DNA from: UBA5359 sp028699365 [NCBI: bacterium]
GTDB lineage: Bacteria > UBP13 > UBA5359
Length of the DNA: 8,566 bases
Assembly (NCBI GenBank): GCA_028699365.1
Contig: JAQVUQ010000097.1
Location: forward strand, 1-8,566
Direction: 5' to 3'
Shown: one piece after another, positions 1-6,565 of the stretch
How positions within the stretch are numbered: the first letter of the stretch is position 1
How the letters are laid out: every line of letters begins with the position of its first letter
The notes under the pieces: model-generated
Database searches by the model: none
Told to the model about the DNA's origin: nothing
What the model saw: the letters and a program-made list of their open reading frames with translations, nothing else
Position numbers and translations under genes: made by a program

Positions 1-434
1 GCCCGTGCAACGAGTGGGGATCTGATCAGAAGGGTGGACGCGGCAAGGCCTGTAGCCAGCGCAAGCTGTTCTTCATTTACCTGCCTGGGGACACCCTGCC
101 GAGGGTATTGTCTGCTCCGCCCAGCAGTCTGAAAATGGCGGATAAATACCTCATGCGGTTGCTCAATAACGGCCGCAAGTACTGGGAGGTAGTGACCAAG
201 GTCACTCTGGCCAAGAGACAGAACGGCGCCGGCATCGCGTACAGCGAGCTGTCCTTTGCTCAGGCGGGGATGCTGTCTGCTGAACAGGTCGAGACCATGG
301 ATGCCCAGAAGGGTGTCCTCGCTGCACTGCTGAGCACATCAACTCAGGAGATCATTCAGCGTGAAGCTACCGGCGTAGCGGAGGAATACAAGGCCAACGC
401 CGAGGCTGACGCCAACAAGGAAACGGCTGCTTAA
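1..434 (+). CDS. Conserved-type phage protein of unknown function, 5' truncated by window edge
   Basis: The frame is open from the first full codon (base 3) to TAA at 432-434, giving 143 visible residues. The gene starts upstream of the window: the in-frame TTG at 108 has no good ribosome binding site and protein-like sequence continues before it. The visible N-terminal part holds PCNEWGS and GKAC, with cysteines at visible residues 2 and 17 in a Gly/Lys/Arg-rich stretch, which could be part of a metal-binding knuckle whose other ligands lie upstream. A mixed alpha/beta core follows (LFFIYLPGDTLPRVL, then PPSSLK and WEVVTKVTL), then a charged Ala/Glu-rich helical tail ending in KETAA. The pattern resembles uncharacterised proteins next to phage recombination and replication genes. 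A single-strand DNA-binding role would fit the position but is inference only. Coding status is secure; function is unknown. Confidence 0.8.
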   Translation, partial: PCNEWGSDQKGGRGKACSQRKLFFIYLPGDTLPRVLSAPPSSLKMADKYLMRLLNNGRKYWEVVTKVTLAKRQNGAGIAYSELSFAQAGMLSAEQVETMDAQKGVLAALLSTSTQEIIQREATGVAEEYKANAEADANKETAA

Positions 435-451
435 GCAGATTAAGTAGATAT

Positions 452-475
452 GGGGGGCCGGGCTTCCGGCCCCCT
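452..475 (+). other. GC-rich hairpin between the truncated first gene and the HD gene
   Basis: GGGGGCCGG (453-461) and CCGGCCCCC (466-474) form a perfect 9-bp stem with a four-base loop, extendable by a G-U pair at 452/475. It begins 18 bases after the stop codon of the first gene and ends about 10 bases before the AAGGAG ribosome binding site of the HD gene. No T-run follows (the next bases are GGATTGGGG), so it is not a standard intrinsic terminator. It could slow polymerase, protect the 3' end of an upstream mRNA, or tune expression between the two genes. The structure is certain; its role is not. Confidence 0.5.
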
Positions 476-495
476 GGATTGGGGAAGGAGATATC

Positions 496-1068
496 ATGAA
501 CGCCAAGGAGTTGAGAGAGACCACAGAAAAAATATGGAGGGACAATGTCCATCGTGCAGGCCTTGAGTGTTTTCTTGACTGGCTTGCCAGGAGCGACTAC
601 TACACGGCGCCGTGCTCCACGCAGTATCATCTGGCGTGCGAGGGCGGGCTGGCGCATCATAGTCTCAATGTATACGATGCGCTCATGGAACTGATGCCGG
701 ATACCAGCATACCCGAGGAGTCTGCCACAATAGCCGCCATGGGTCATGATCTGTGCAAGGTCAATTTTTATAAGCCGTCTTTCAGAAACAAGAAAAACGA
801 GACAACCGGGGCATGGGAAAAAGTGCCCTGGTATGACATAGAGGACTCTTACCCGTTCGGCCACGGAGAAAAAAGCGTTATTTTGTTACGGCAATATATA
901 GACCTGGAGCCTGAAGAAATGCTTGCTATCCGTTGGCATATGGGCGGCTTTACGCCGGGCATGGACTATTCCATGCAGCAGGCATTCTCTAAGGCTGCAG
1001 GCATGACGCCGCTGGTGCCGCTCTTACATGCGGCTGATCTGATCGCTTCACACATTACCGAAGCCTGA
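496..1068 (+). CDS. HD-domain phosphohydrolase, phage type
   Basis: This 190-aa protein has the metal-binding pattern of the HD superfamily: His54-His55 in GGLAHHSLNVYD, the His84-Asp85 pair in MGHDLCK, His123 in FGHGEKS, His148 in IRWHMGG, and a terminal Asp181 in LLHAADLIASH. HD proteins use one or two metal ions to cleave phosphomonoesters, phosphodiesters or nucleotide triphosphates. The substrate cannot be read from sequence; a nucleotidase or dNTPase acting on the nucleotide pool fits the location just upstream of a primase. The protein is cytoplasmic, with no signal peptide or membrane segment. The ATG at 496 is preceded by AAGGAG (485-490) at good spacing. A 25-base gap separates it from the primase, so the two are probably cotranscribed. 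The family call is strong; the specific activity is inference. Confidence 0.85.
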   Translation: MNAKELRETTEKIWRDNVHRAGLECFLDWLARSDYYTAPCSTQYHLACEGGLAHHSLNVYDALMELMPDTSIPEESATIAAMGHDLCKVNFYKPSFRNKKNETTGAWEKVPWYDIEDSYPFGHGEKSVILLRQYIDLEPEEMLAIRWHMGGFTPGMDYSMQQAFSKAAGMTPLVPLLHAADLIASHITEA

Positions 1069-1093
1069 TTGAGGATGAAAGCAGGGCATAAGC

Positions 1094-2476
1094 ATGCTTG
1101 AGAAAGCTATTGCATATCACCGCCTGGGGCTGGGCGTAATACCCATCAAGGCCAGGAGCAAAAATCCTCCGTTACTCTCATGGGAGCAATACCAGCGGCG
1201 TCGGCCGACTGAGGACGAGATAACGGAGTGGTGGACCAAGTGGCCGGATGCCAACATCGCTATCGTGACGGGAGCAGTGTCGGGAATCGTTGTCCTGGAC
1301 ATCGACGGAGCTGAAGGAATGGACACGGTGAGGGGCAAGCATTTGCCGCCAACGCCGGCCATCAAGACGGGTCGGGGAACTCACTACTATTACAAGCATC
1401 CCGGGGGGCATGTAAAAAACTTCGTCGGCGCTCAGCCTGGTCTGGACTTTAGAGGTGACGGGGGCTATGTTCTGGCCCCTCCCTCTATCCACCCGAGCGG
1501 TGAGCGATATGAGTGGGCTATGCCGTTCAACGATAGTGATGATCTGGCCGATGCGCCTGGGTGGCTGCTCACGCTGGTGTCTGTAAGCGGCAGTGCGGTA
1601 GCTCTGGTGGACGAGGATCTATCCGGAGAGGATGAGCCGGAGTGGTTCGAGCTGGTCATGCAAGGCGTCGGTACCGGCAAACGGAACGATACTGCAGCCA
1701 GGCTGGCTGGACGGTATCTCGGGCTTGGGCATTCGCCCAGAGAAGTCCGGATGATGCTGTCGGACTGGAACAAACGGAATAAGCCGCCGCTGCCCGATGG
1801 GGAGCTGCAACGGACTCTCGATTCCATCTGTCGCTCAGATCGGAACAAACGGGCGGCTGATAACTTACTGACGGGTGACGGTAAGGTAGTGCAGAATCTT
1901 CCGCCTGGAGAGCGCCAGGACGTCACGCTGACGGCGCTGACGAATAGTCTGGGGATCAAGGTCCACCGGATCCTGAAGTATCTCTCTGAGCCTTGCACGT
2001 ATGCTCTGGAGACGGTCAACGGCACGATCAGGCTGGGGGATATATCCAACGTGATCGAGCAGCGGAAGTTCCGGCTGAAAGTAGCCGAGCTGGAGAGCGT
2101 TTGCATCAGGGGCTTCAAGCCGGAGAACTGGAACATCATCGCCAATCAGTTGCTGAACATCTGCGAGGAGATCGAGGTGTCCGAGGAAGCCACTGAAAAG
2201 GGCCAGACCAAGGAGTGGGTCAGGGCATACCTCAAGACGCATAAACCTTCCGATGATATCGGCATTGCCGGCGCTGCCGGCCGGCCGTTCAACAAAGACG
2301 GGGCTATACATATCAGCAGCAGCAGTCTGATGAAGTTTATAACGCTGAGTATGTCGGAGCGCGGCATATCGACCAGAGAACTCTCCGTCAGGCTTCGAGC
2401 TATAGGGGCGGAGAACGTATCCGTGTGGATCAGCAACAAATCGGCAAAAGCATGGAAGTTGCCGGTGATAGATTAG
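1094..2476 (+). CDS. Prim-pol type DNA primase/polymerase with PriCT-like and C-terminal regions
   Basis: This 460-aa protein starts with a bifunctional primase/polymerase (prim-pol, AEP superfamily) domain, about residues 1-160. Visible marks are GLGVIPIK near the N-terminus, the catalytic acidic pair Asp69 and Asp71 in VVLDIDG, TGRGTHYYY with His97, and DFRGDGGYVLAPPSIHPSG (117-136). Residues 187-255 resemble a PriCT helical domain (GVGTGKRNDTAARLAGRYLG ... RTLDSICRSD). Residues 275-380 form a further helical domain with conserved-looking NGTIRLGDI and NQLLNICEEIEV. The last ~50 residues look like a winged-helix DNA-binding module. There is no Walker A motif, so unlike many phage primases it is not fused to a helicase; the helicase is probably the separate SF1 protein at 2996. 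It would synthesise primers or initiate at an origin, and the repeat array directly after its stop codon fits as its target. The ribosome binding site before ATG 1094 is weak (AGCAGGG). Confidence 0.88.
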   Translation: MLEKAIAYHRLGLGVIPIKARSKNPPLLSWEQYQRRRPTEDEITEWWTKWPDANIAIVTGAVSGIVVLDIDGAEGMDTVRGKHLPPTPAIKTGRGTHYYYKHPGGHVKNFVGAQPGLDFRGDGGYVLAPPSIHPSGERYEWAMPFNDSDDLADAPGWLLTLVSVSGSAVALVDEDLSGEDEPEWFELVMQGVGTGKRNDTAARLAGRYLGLGHSPREVRMMLSDWNKRNKPPLPDGELQRTLDSICRSDRNKRAADNLLTGDGKVVQNLPPGERQDVTLTALTNSLGIKVHRILKYLSEPCTYALETVNGTIRLGDISNVIEQRKFRLKVAELESVCIRGFKPENWNIIANQLLNICEEIEVSEEATEKGQTKEWVRAYLKTHKPSDDIGIAGAAGRPFNKDGAIHISSSSLMKFITLSMSERGISTRELSVRLRAIGAENVSVWISNKSAKAWKLPVID

Positions 2477-2478
2477 TA

Positions 2479-2718
2479 CATCACCGCATCACTGCTGTAG
2501 AAAAGTTTATCATCACCCAACCAACTATGCGGTGATTACGGTGATGCGGTGAGAACCGCATCACAAGCGGGTTACAGAGTTTTTTTGCGGTGATGTAGCG
2601 GTGATGGTGCGGTGAGACCTGCATTACAAGCTGTTCTTACTGTAATCACCGGATGTTTTACGCGCAGAAAAAAATAACAGTGATTACGGTGAGATGCTTT
2701 TGACAAGCGCATCTTACC
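2479..2718. repeat. GGTGA/TCACC iteron-like array, candidate replication origin or operator
   Basis: The 266-base gene-free stretch after the primase is filled with one short motif. Forward GGTGA occurs at 2531, 2540, 2548, 2589, 2600, 2611 and 2688; reverse TCACC occurs at 2481, 2513 and 2646, with further ATCAC remnants at 2488 and 2560. The usual extended form is GCGGTGATG. The copies at 2589, 2600 and 2611 are exactly 11 bases apart, about one helical turn; those at 2531, 2540 and 2548 are 9 and 8 apart. Larger units are repeated as well: 2529-2575 and 2587-2640 share the same order of elements (GGTGA copies, GCGGTGAGA, GCATYAC, AAGC, TTAC), and 2677-2718 is a more decayed third copy. Such arrays usually bind a replication initiator or repressor. 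Position next to a prim-pol gene favours an origin. No open frame of useful length is seen here. Confidence 0.65.
2541..2564. repeat. Perfect 10-bp inverted repeat within the iteron array
   Basis: GTGATGCGGT (2541-2550) and ACCGCATCAC (2555-2564) are exact reverse complements separated by GAGA. A second, imperfect dyad follows the same plan at 2688-2697 (GGTGAGATGC) and 2709-2718 (GCATCTTACC), matching at nine of ten positions with an 11-base loop. The 2609-2627 segment is a degenerate version. The dyads could be paired half-sites for a dimeric DNA-binding protein, or extrude as hairpins for single-strand primase recognition. The T7 run at 2580-2586 is 15 bases from the stem, too far for a standard terminator. 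Confidence 0.6.
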
Positions 2719-2742
2719 GATAATTCAGGAGGAAAAACTATT

Positions 2743-2973
2743 ATGAAAAAAGCAGAAAAGATATTACAAATCATCCCTGCGGGAGAACCTTGGGAGGCTG
2801 TTTTCGAAGATAACGGTAAGGAGGTTTCTCTCCCGGTTATGTGTTGGTCTCTCGTGCAAGAAGAGGGAAAAGATAGCTCTTATCGCTGTGTCAGGGCTAT
2901 ATGTGATCAAGATGGCTACGGAGACATAGAAGACGCCTCTAACATTATCGCGCTTCGTCCTGCCAAGAGATAA
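2743..2973 (+). CDS. Small protein of unknown function (76 aa)
   Basis: The gene opens with ATG at 2743 behind a strong CAGGAGG site (2726-2732) at good spacing and ends 22 bases before the helicase start, so it is probably in the same operon. The product is a soluble mixed-charge protein: a Lys-rich start (MKKAEKILQIIPAGEPWEAVF), a predicted beta-rich middle with VSLPVMCWSLVQEE and YRCVRAICD, an acidic Gly/Asp segment (DQDGYGDIEDASNI), and a basic end (LRPAKR). Three cysteines (Cys34, Cys49, Cys54) are present but in no known metal-binding spacing. No family is recognised. It lies directly downstream of the iteron array, so it could be the first gene expressed from that region. Coding status is well supported by the ribosome binding site and context. 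Confidence 0.75.
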   Translation: MKKAEKILQIIPAGEPWEAVFEDNGKEVSLPVMCWSLVQEEGKDSSYRCVRAICDQDGYGDIEDASNIIALRPAKR

Positions 2974-2995
2974 CGAGAAAGGGGGAAGGAACAAC

Positions 2996-4645
2996 GTGGA
3001 ATTTCGGATTTTCGGCCCACCTGGAACTGGAAAAACATCAACACTGGCCGGCACTGATAAGCAGGAAGGCCTGATAGAACGGGCTGCCAAGAAGTTCGGC
3101 AGCGACAATGTTCTGGTGGCCAGCTTTACCAAGGCTGCTGCTGTGGAGCTGGTAGGGCGTAACCTGCCGATGGAACGTGGTAACGTAGGAACTCTACACA
3201 GCCTGGCGTATCGCGCTATAGGCAGACCTGAGATAGCGGAGAAGCCTCCCCTGGTCAACGAGTGGAATGAGGCACACCCGCAATGGGCTCTGGGAGGCGG
3301 CTCTCACGATATCGACGATCCGTATAACGACATGAACGATTCAGGCGACGGAGACGATCCGTTCCAGGAACTGAACAGACTGCGGGCGTTGATGGTGCCC
3401 AAGGATCAGTGGCCTGATAGTGTCAAGGCGTTTGCGGATAGATGGGGACAGTGGAAACGTTGGCACGGGGCTGTCGATTTTACGGATATGATAGACATTG
3501 CCGCCCATGATTGCGAGATTGCCCCCGGGTGCCCGTCTGTAGGATTCTTCGACGAGGTGCAGGACTTCTCCAAGCTGGAGATAAGCCTTGTCAGGACCTG
3601 GGCCGAGAATATGGAATACGTAGTCATGGCTGGTGACGATGACCAGGGCATATACAGCTTCAAAGGGGCCTCGCCTGATGCCTTCCTGAACCCTCCTATC
3701 CCGGAGGAGCACAAGACCGTACTGCGGCAGTCGTATCGTGTCCCTCGTGCCATACACAAGCTGGCCTCGACGTTGATCATGGACGTCAGCCGCCGAGAGC
3801 CAAAGGAGTATATGCCTCGTGACGAGGACGGCTGTGTGTATTCCCTCACTGATGGCAATTACAAGTATCCCGAGCCACTTATGGATGATATGGAGCGTCA
3901 CTTGTCTGCTGGTAAGACGGTGATGATCCTGGCGAGCTGCTCCTACATGCTGCAGCCGACGCTTCAGGTGTTACGGCGTCTGGGGATACCCTATCATAAC
4001 CCGTACCGCCGATCCCGTGGTGACTGGAATCCGCTGCGTGCTGGTGGATCCGGCAAGGTATCGTCATCAGAGCGGCTGCTCTCTTATCTTCGCCCGGTGC
4101 CCGAGGTTTGGGGCGATGCTGCACGGATGTGGACGATAGAGGATTTGCGCCGCTGGTCGGACATGATCCAAGCTGACGGCACGCTGGCCAGGGGAGCCAA
4201 GGGTCTGATCAAAGCGTCTGCCATGGACACGGATTACCCCCTCGATCTTCCTGACTTGCTGGAGTGGTTCGAGCCTGATGTCCTGCTGGATCTGATGGCG
4301 ACGAATTATCCGCTGGAGTGGTTAGAGCATAGGCTGCTGGCAGCCAAGGCCAAGGCACTGGAGTTCCCATTGACAGTGGCCAGGGAGAGAGGGGCGAAGG
4401 CGCTGTGCTCTCAGCCTCAAGTAAAAATTGGGACAATACACTCGGTCAAAGGCGGAGAGGCCGACGTTGTATATCTTTTCCCTGATATCAGCCTCAAGGC
4501 TGCGGTCAACCGGGAGGAAAGCCCAGAGGAGAATGATGCTTTGATACGGACGTTCTACGTAGCTGTGACCAGGGCGAGGGAGACGCTGGTAATATGTGGG
4601 CCGGCTACGTATTCGGCGATGGAACTGCCGGAGAGTGTGGGATGA
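2996..4645 (+). CDS. UvrD/PcrA-like superfamily 1 DNA helicase, phage type
   Basis: This 549-aa ATP-dependent DNA helicase carries the SF1 motif series in order: Walker A GPPGTGKT (7-14), motif Ia VASFTKAAAVEL (41-52), Ib GTLHS (65-69), motif II FFDEVQD (184-190), motif III MAGDDDQGIYSFKGA (211-225), motif IV RQSYRVP (244-250), motif V KIGTIHSVKGGEADVVYL (477-494) and motif VI FYVAVTRARETLVI (520-533). An acidic, Gly/Asp-rich insert at about 100-122 separates Ib from DFTDMID, and 310-346 (ASCSYMLQP, IPYHNPYRRS) is typical of phage members. It is shorter than cellular UvrD (about 700 aa), as expected for this group. It probably unwinds DNA in phage replication or recombination with the prim-pol protein, since no DnaB-like helicase is present. 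The start is GTG at 2996 behind GGGGGAAGGA (2981-2990). Its stop overlaps the next start (ATGA, 4642-4645). Confidence 0.93.
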   Translation: MEFRIFGPPGTGKTSTLAGTDKQEGLIERAAKKFGSDNVLVASFTKAAAVELVGRNLPMERGNVGTLHSLAYRAIGRPEIAEKPPLVNEWNEAHPQWALGGGSHDIDDPYNDMNDSGDGDDPFQELNRLRALMVPKDQWPDSVKAFADRWGQWKRWHGAVDFTDMIDIAAHDCEIAPGCPSVGFFDEVQDFSKLEISLVRTWAENMEYVVMAGDDDQGIYSFKGASPDAFLNPPIPEEHKTVLRQSYRVPRAIHKLASTLIMDVSRREPKEYMPRDEDGCVYSLTDGNYKYPEPLMDDMERHLSAGKTVMILASCSYMLQPTLQVLRRLGIPYHNPYRRSRGDWNPLRAGGSGKVSSSERLLSYLRPVPEVWGDAARMWTIEDLRRWSDMIQADGTLARGAKGLIKASAMDTDYPLDLPDLLEWFEPDVLLDLMATNYPLEWLEHRLLAAKAKALEFPLTVARERGAKALCSQPQVKIGTIHSVKGGEADVVYLFPDISLKAAVNREESPEENDALIRTFYVAVTRARETLVICGPATYSAMELPESVG

Positions 4646-5472
4646 AAAAGGCAAAGCCGATAATTCCATACGCTGGCTCAAAGTGGCGAATAGCTGATTG
4701 GATTATCTCCTACATACCTGGTCATCAGGTTTACGTTGAGCCTTACTTTGGCAGCGGTGCGGTGTTCTTCAACAAGGTTCCTGCCCGGGCTGAGGTCATC
4801 AACGATCTTTGTGACGACGTTGTAAACCTGTTTCGTGTCATCCGGGAGAGAGCTGACGAACTGGTGGCCGCTGTGGAGATGACCCCATGGGCCAGGGCAG
4901 AATACGAGCTGTCTTATATACCTGTGGAGGAGCCAATTGAGAAGGCGCGACGTTTTATAGTCCGTTGCCGCCAGGCGTTTGGTACCAAGAAAATCCACCG
5001 CACTGGGTGGCGTAGGATTGGGCCGAATTTCAGCACAAGCGATTATCACATCTATACTCCGGAGTGGCGCAAGTTGCCGGCAAGGATATATGAGGTAGTT
5101 GATAGATTGAAAGATGCTCAGATCGAGAGCCTGCCGGCGCTGGAGGTTATAGAACGGTTCAGAGGTCCGGAAGTGCTGCTGTATCTGGATCCGCCATATC
5201 CTCTTGATACCAGGGGCAATAAGAAGATGTATGCCTTTGAGATGACAGACGCTGATCACGTTGAGCTGCTCTCTTTGCTGGATCTCCACCCGGGCCCGGC
5301 AATGATAAGCGGATATCGCTGTGATCTTTACGACGACATGCTGTCAGGATGGCAGAGAGTGTCACGCGGGGCCGTGGCCCAGTGTGGGAAGCGCAGGGTT
5401 GAGAGCCTGTGGCTAAATCAGTCATGCGTTGAGAGGCTCGGAAGTTTTCTTAATTTTCAGGAAGGAGCATAA
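4642..5472 (+). CDS. D12-class DNA adenine N6-methyltransferase (Dam-like)
   Basis: The product transfers methyl from S-adenosylmethionine to adenine N6. In this 276-aa form the marks are PYAGSKWRIADWI (9-21) at the N-terminus, the SAM-binding motif I VEPYFGSGAVFF (32-43), INDLCDDVVNLFRVIR (53-68), and catalytic motif IV LDPPY (182-186). Motif order (I before IV, target recognition between) fits the alpha/D12 class that includes Dam. The target cannot be read from sequence; GATC is common in the family but unproven here. I chose ATG 4642, which overlaps the helicase stop as ATGA and gives the classic PYAGSK start; an in-frame ATG at 4594 adds 16 residues without similarity to the family. Likely role is protection of phage DNA from host restriction or control of replication timing. 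The gene is translationally coupled to the helicase. Confidence 0.92.
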   Translation: MKKAKPIIPYAGSKWRIADWIISYIPGHQVYVEPYFGSGAVFFNKVPARAEVINDLCDDVVNLFRVIRERADELVAAVEMTPWARAEYELSYIPVEEPIEKARRFIVRCRQAFGTKKIHRTGWRRIGPNFSTSDYHIYTPEWRKLPARIYEVVDRLKDAQIESLPALEVIERFRGPEVLLYLDPPYPLDTRGNKKMYAFEMTDADHVELLSLLDLHPGPAMISGYRCDLYDDMLSGWQRVSRGAVAQCGKRRVESLWLNQSCVERLGSFLNFQEGA

Positions 5473-5474
5473 GC

Positions 5475-5804
5475 ATGAACGAGCAGGATCTATATTCAAA
5501 AAAGATCAGACCATGGATGCAGGCCCAGGAAGCAGCAGGACGGTTGTTCTGGTTCAAGGTGCACGGTGCTGGATATCAGCGGTCAGGGGTGCCGGATTTG
5601 ATCATATCTATCAATAGTCTATTCCTGGCGATAGAGTTGAAGTCCCCCGAAGCGAGAGGGAAAGACGCTGAGCCGACAAAGGCACAGAGCACATGTATGG
5701 CCAGCATAAGAAAGGCCGGCAGAGGAATTACATCTGTAGCTCAGTCACTGGAAGAAGTTCAGAGAATTATAAGCGAAGTGGAGGTATTGAAACATGTTCA
5801 ATGA
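5475..5804 (+). CDS. VRR-NUC domain nuclease
   Basis: This 109-aa protein is a stand-alone VRR-NUC domain, a member of the PD-(D/E)xK nuclease superfamily. The core is visible as YQRSGVPDLII (34-44) with Asp41, then LAIELKSPEARG (51-62) with Glu54 and Lys56, then PTKAQ (67-71) with the conserved Gln71, followed by the closing AGRGITSVAQSLEEVQ helix-strand-helix. Phage members of this length act as structure-selective nucleases in replication or recombination, which fits the adjoining helicase and primase. Where the family often has GG in the AGG segment, here it reads AGRG. ATG 5475 lies two bases after the methyltransferase stop, with AGGAAGGAG (5459-5467) upstream. The catalytic triad appears intact. 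Confidence 0.9.
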   Translation: MNEQDLYSKKIRPWMQAQEAAGRLFWFKVHGAGYQRSGVPDLIISINSLFLAIELKSPEARGKDAEPTKAQSTCMASIRKAGRGITSVAQSLEEVQRIISEVEVLKHVQ

Positions 5805-6084
5805 ACAAGGGGCGGTGTCCATGCTGATGATAGCCGAGCGGCGCCTGGATATGATCTATCCCAACGGGGCGCTGTCCTGGGCGGAGGAGTTCGCTCACGA
5901 TCTCTATAAGCGCCTGATGCTGGCGGCTGACTGGATTGATGTGGCGTTCCGCAAGCGGAACATGGCAGCGTTTCAGAAGAGCTTGCAGCTATATGAGACT
6001 GCCGCTGAGGCACTGTTCTCGGCATATCGGAATAAGGATAACGTTGTCCCTGAACAGGGCAATTTGTTGGAGGGGGTAGGCTGA
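5794..6084 (+). CDS. Small helical protein of unknown function (96 aa)
   Basis: The gene overlaps the nuclease by 11 bases; GGAGG at 5780-5784 with a nine-base spacer supports ATG 5794 over the internal ATG codons at 5821 and 5827. The product is predicted to be largely alpha-helical and soluble: MIAERRLDMIYP, WAEEFAHDLYKRLMLAADWIDVAFRKRN, then a QKSLQLYETAAEALFSAYRNK helix and a short flexible end. Aromatic and Leu residues spaced through the helices suggest a small helical bundle. No catalytic motif or known family is recognised. It sits between the nuclease and the YopX-like gene, in a typical zone of small accessory phage genes. Coding is well supported by the ribosome binding site and overlap. 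Confidence 0.75.
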   Translation: MFNEQGAVSMLMIAERRLDMIYPNGALSWAEEFAHDLYKRLMLAADWIDVAFRKRNMAAFQKSLQLYETAAEALFSAYRNKDNVVPEQGNLLEGVG

Positions 6085-6085
6085 T

Positions 6086-6565
6086 ATGAGAGAGATTAAA
6101 TTTAGGGGCAAAGATATGTCCACAGGTGCATGGGTATATGGAGGATTCCACAAACACCAGACCATGACTCCCAGTCCTGTCAATCTAGGAAACCCGGAGA
6201 AGTTAGAGTATGTGCATTTAATCATCGAAAGCGGATTCAGCGACTGGAATATGCCAAAGCCTATACTGGCGCATGCGGTTGACCCTGAGACTGTCGGGGA
6301 GTATACCGGTCTCCATGACCGGAAGGGTAAGGAGATATTCGAAGGGGATATAGTTGTGTCGAAACAGCATGACCCAAAGACATTTCAAGTCTCATTTATT
6401 GACGGCGGGTTTTGTGGCGCTCATCCAAAAACTAACGAATGGCTTGCTGACCTATATCACTTTTATCCCTCTCCCGGTTGCTGTATTGAGATTATCGGCA
6501 ATACCCACGATAACGCAGAAAAAGAGATCATCGCAGAGCAGAAGGAGGTATCCACCGATGGCTGA
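6086..6565 (+). CDS. YopX family protein
   Basis: This 159-aa protein matches the phage/prophage YopX family, named for a protein of Bacillus prophage SPbeta. Diagnostic parts are the N-terminal REIKFRGKD with WVYGG (2-20), then the hallmark block VDPETVGEYTGLHDRKGKEI (65-84), FEGDIV (85-90), and the closing IEIIGNTHDN (134-143). The molecular function of the family is unknown; the fold is beta-rich with an SH3-like barrel. Residues 120-133 (ADLYHFYPSPGCCI) carry an unusual double Cys. The ATG at 6086 follows the previous stop by one base and has GGAGGGGG (6069-6076) upstream. The last eight bases overlap the next gene. Confidence 0.9.
   Translation: MREIKFRGKDMSTGAWVYGGFHKHQTMTPSPVNLGNPEKLEYVHLIIESGFSDWNMPKPILAHAVDPETVGEYTGLHDRKGKEIFEGDIVVSKQHDPKTFQVSFIDGGFCGAHPKTNEWLADLYHFYPSPGCCIEIIGNTHDNAEKEIIAEQKEVSTDG

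Noticed and set aside
108-110. TTG as the true start of the first gene
   Set aside because: No ribosome binding site precedes it and the frame continues upstream to the window edge with protein-like sequence including conserved-looking Cys residues.
1465-2145. 226-codon minus-strand frame inside the primase gene
   Set aside because: Low-complexity Ser/Arg-rich translation wholly antisense to a prim-pol gene with clear motifs; treated as a shadow.
2541-2586. Intrinsic terminator from the perfect hairpin and the T7 run
   Set aside because: The T-run starts 15 bases after the stem rather than directly after it.
2479-2718. CRISPR array
   Set aside because: The repeated motif is only 5-9 bases, in both orientations and irregularly spaced, with no repeat-spacer order and no cas genes.
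2700-2724. TTGACA followed by GATAAT as a promoter for the 76-aa gene
   Set aside because: The spacer is only 13 bases, too short for a normal sigma-A promoter, and the start point would fall at or beyond the ribosome binding site.
4594-4641. Upstream in-frame start for the adenine methyltransferase
   Set aside because: It adds 16 residues that lie inside the end of the helicase gene; ATG 4642 gives the family's usual PYAGSK start and an ATGA coupling overlap.
6354-6557. Upstream extension of the 158-aa helical protein
   Set aside because: The extension lies fully within the YopX-like gene and lacks a ribosome binding site, while ATG 6558 has an excellent GAAGGAGGT.
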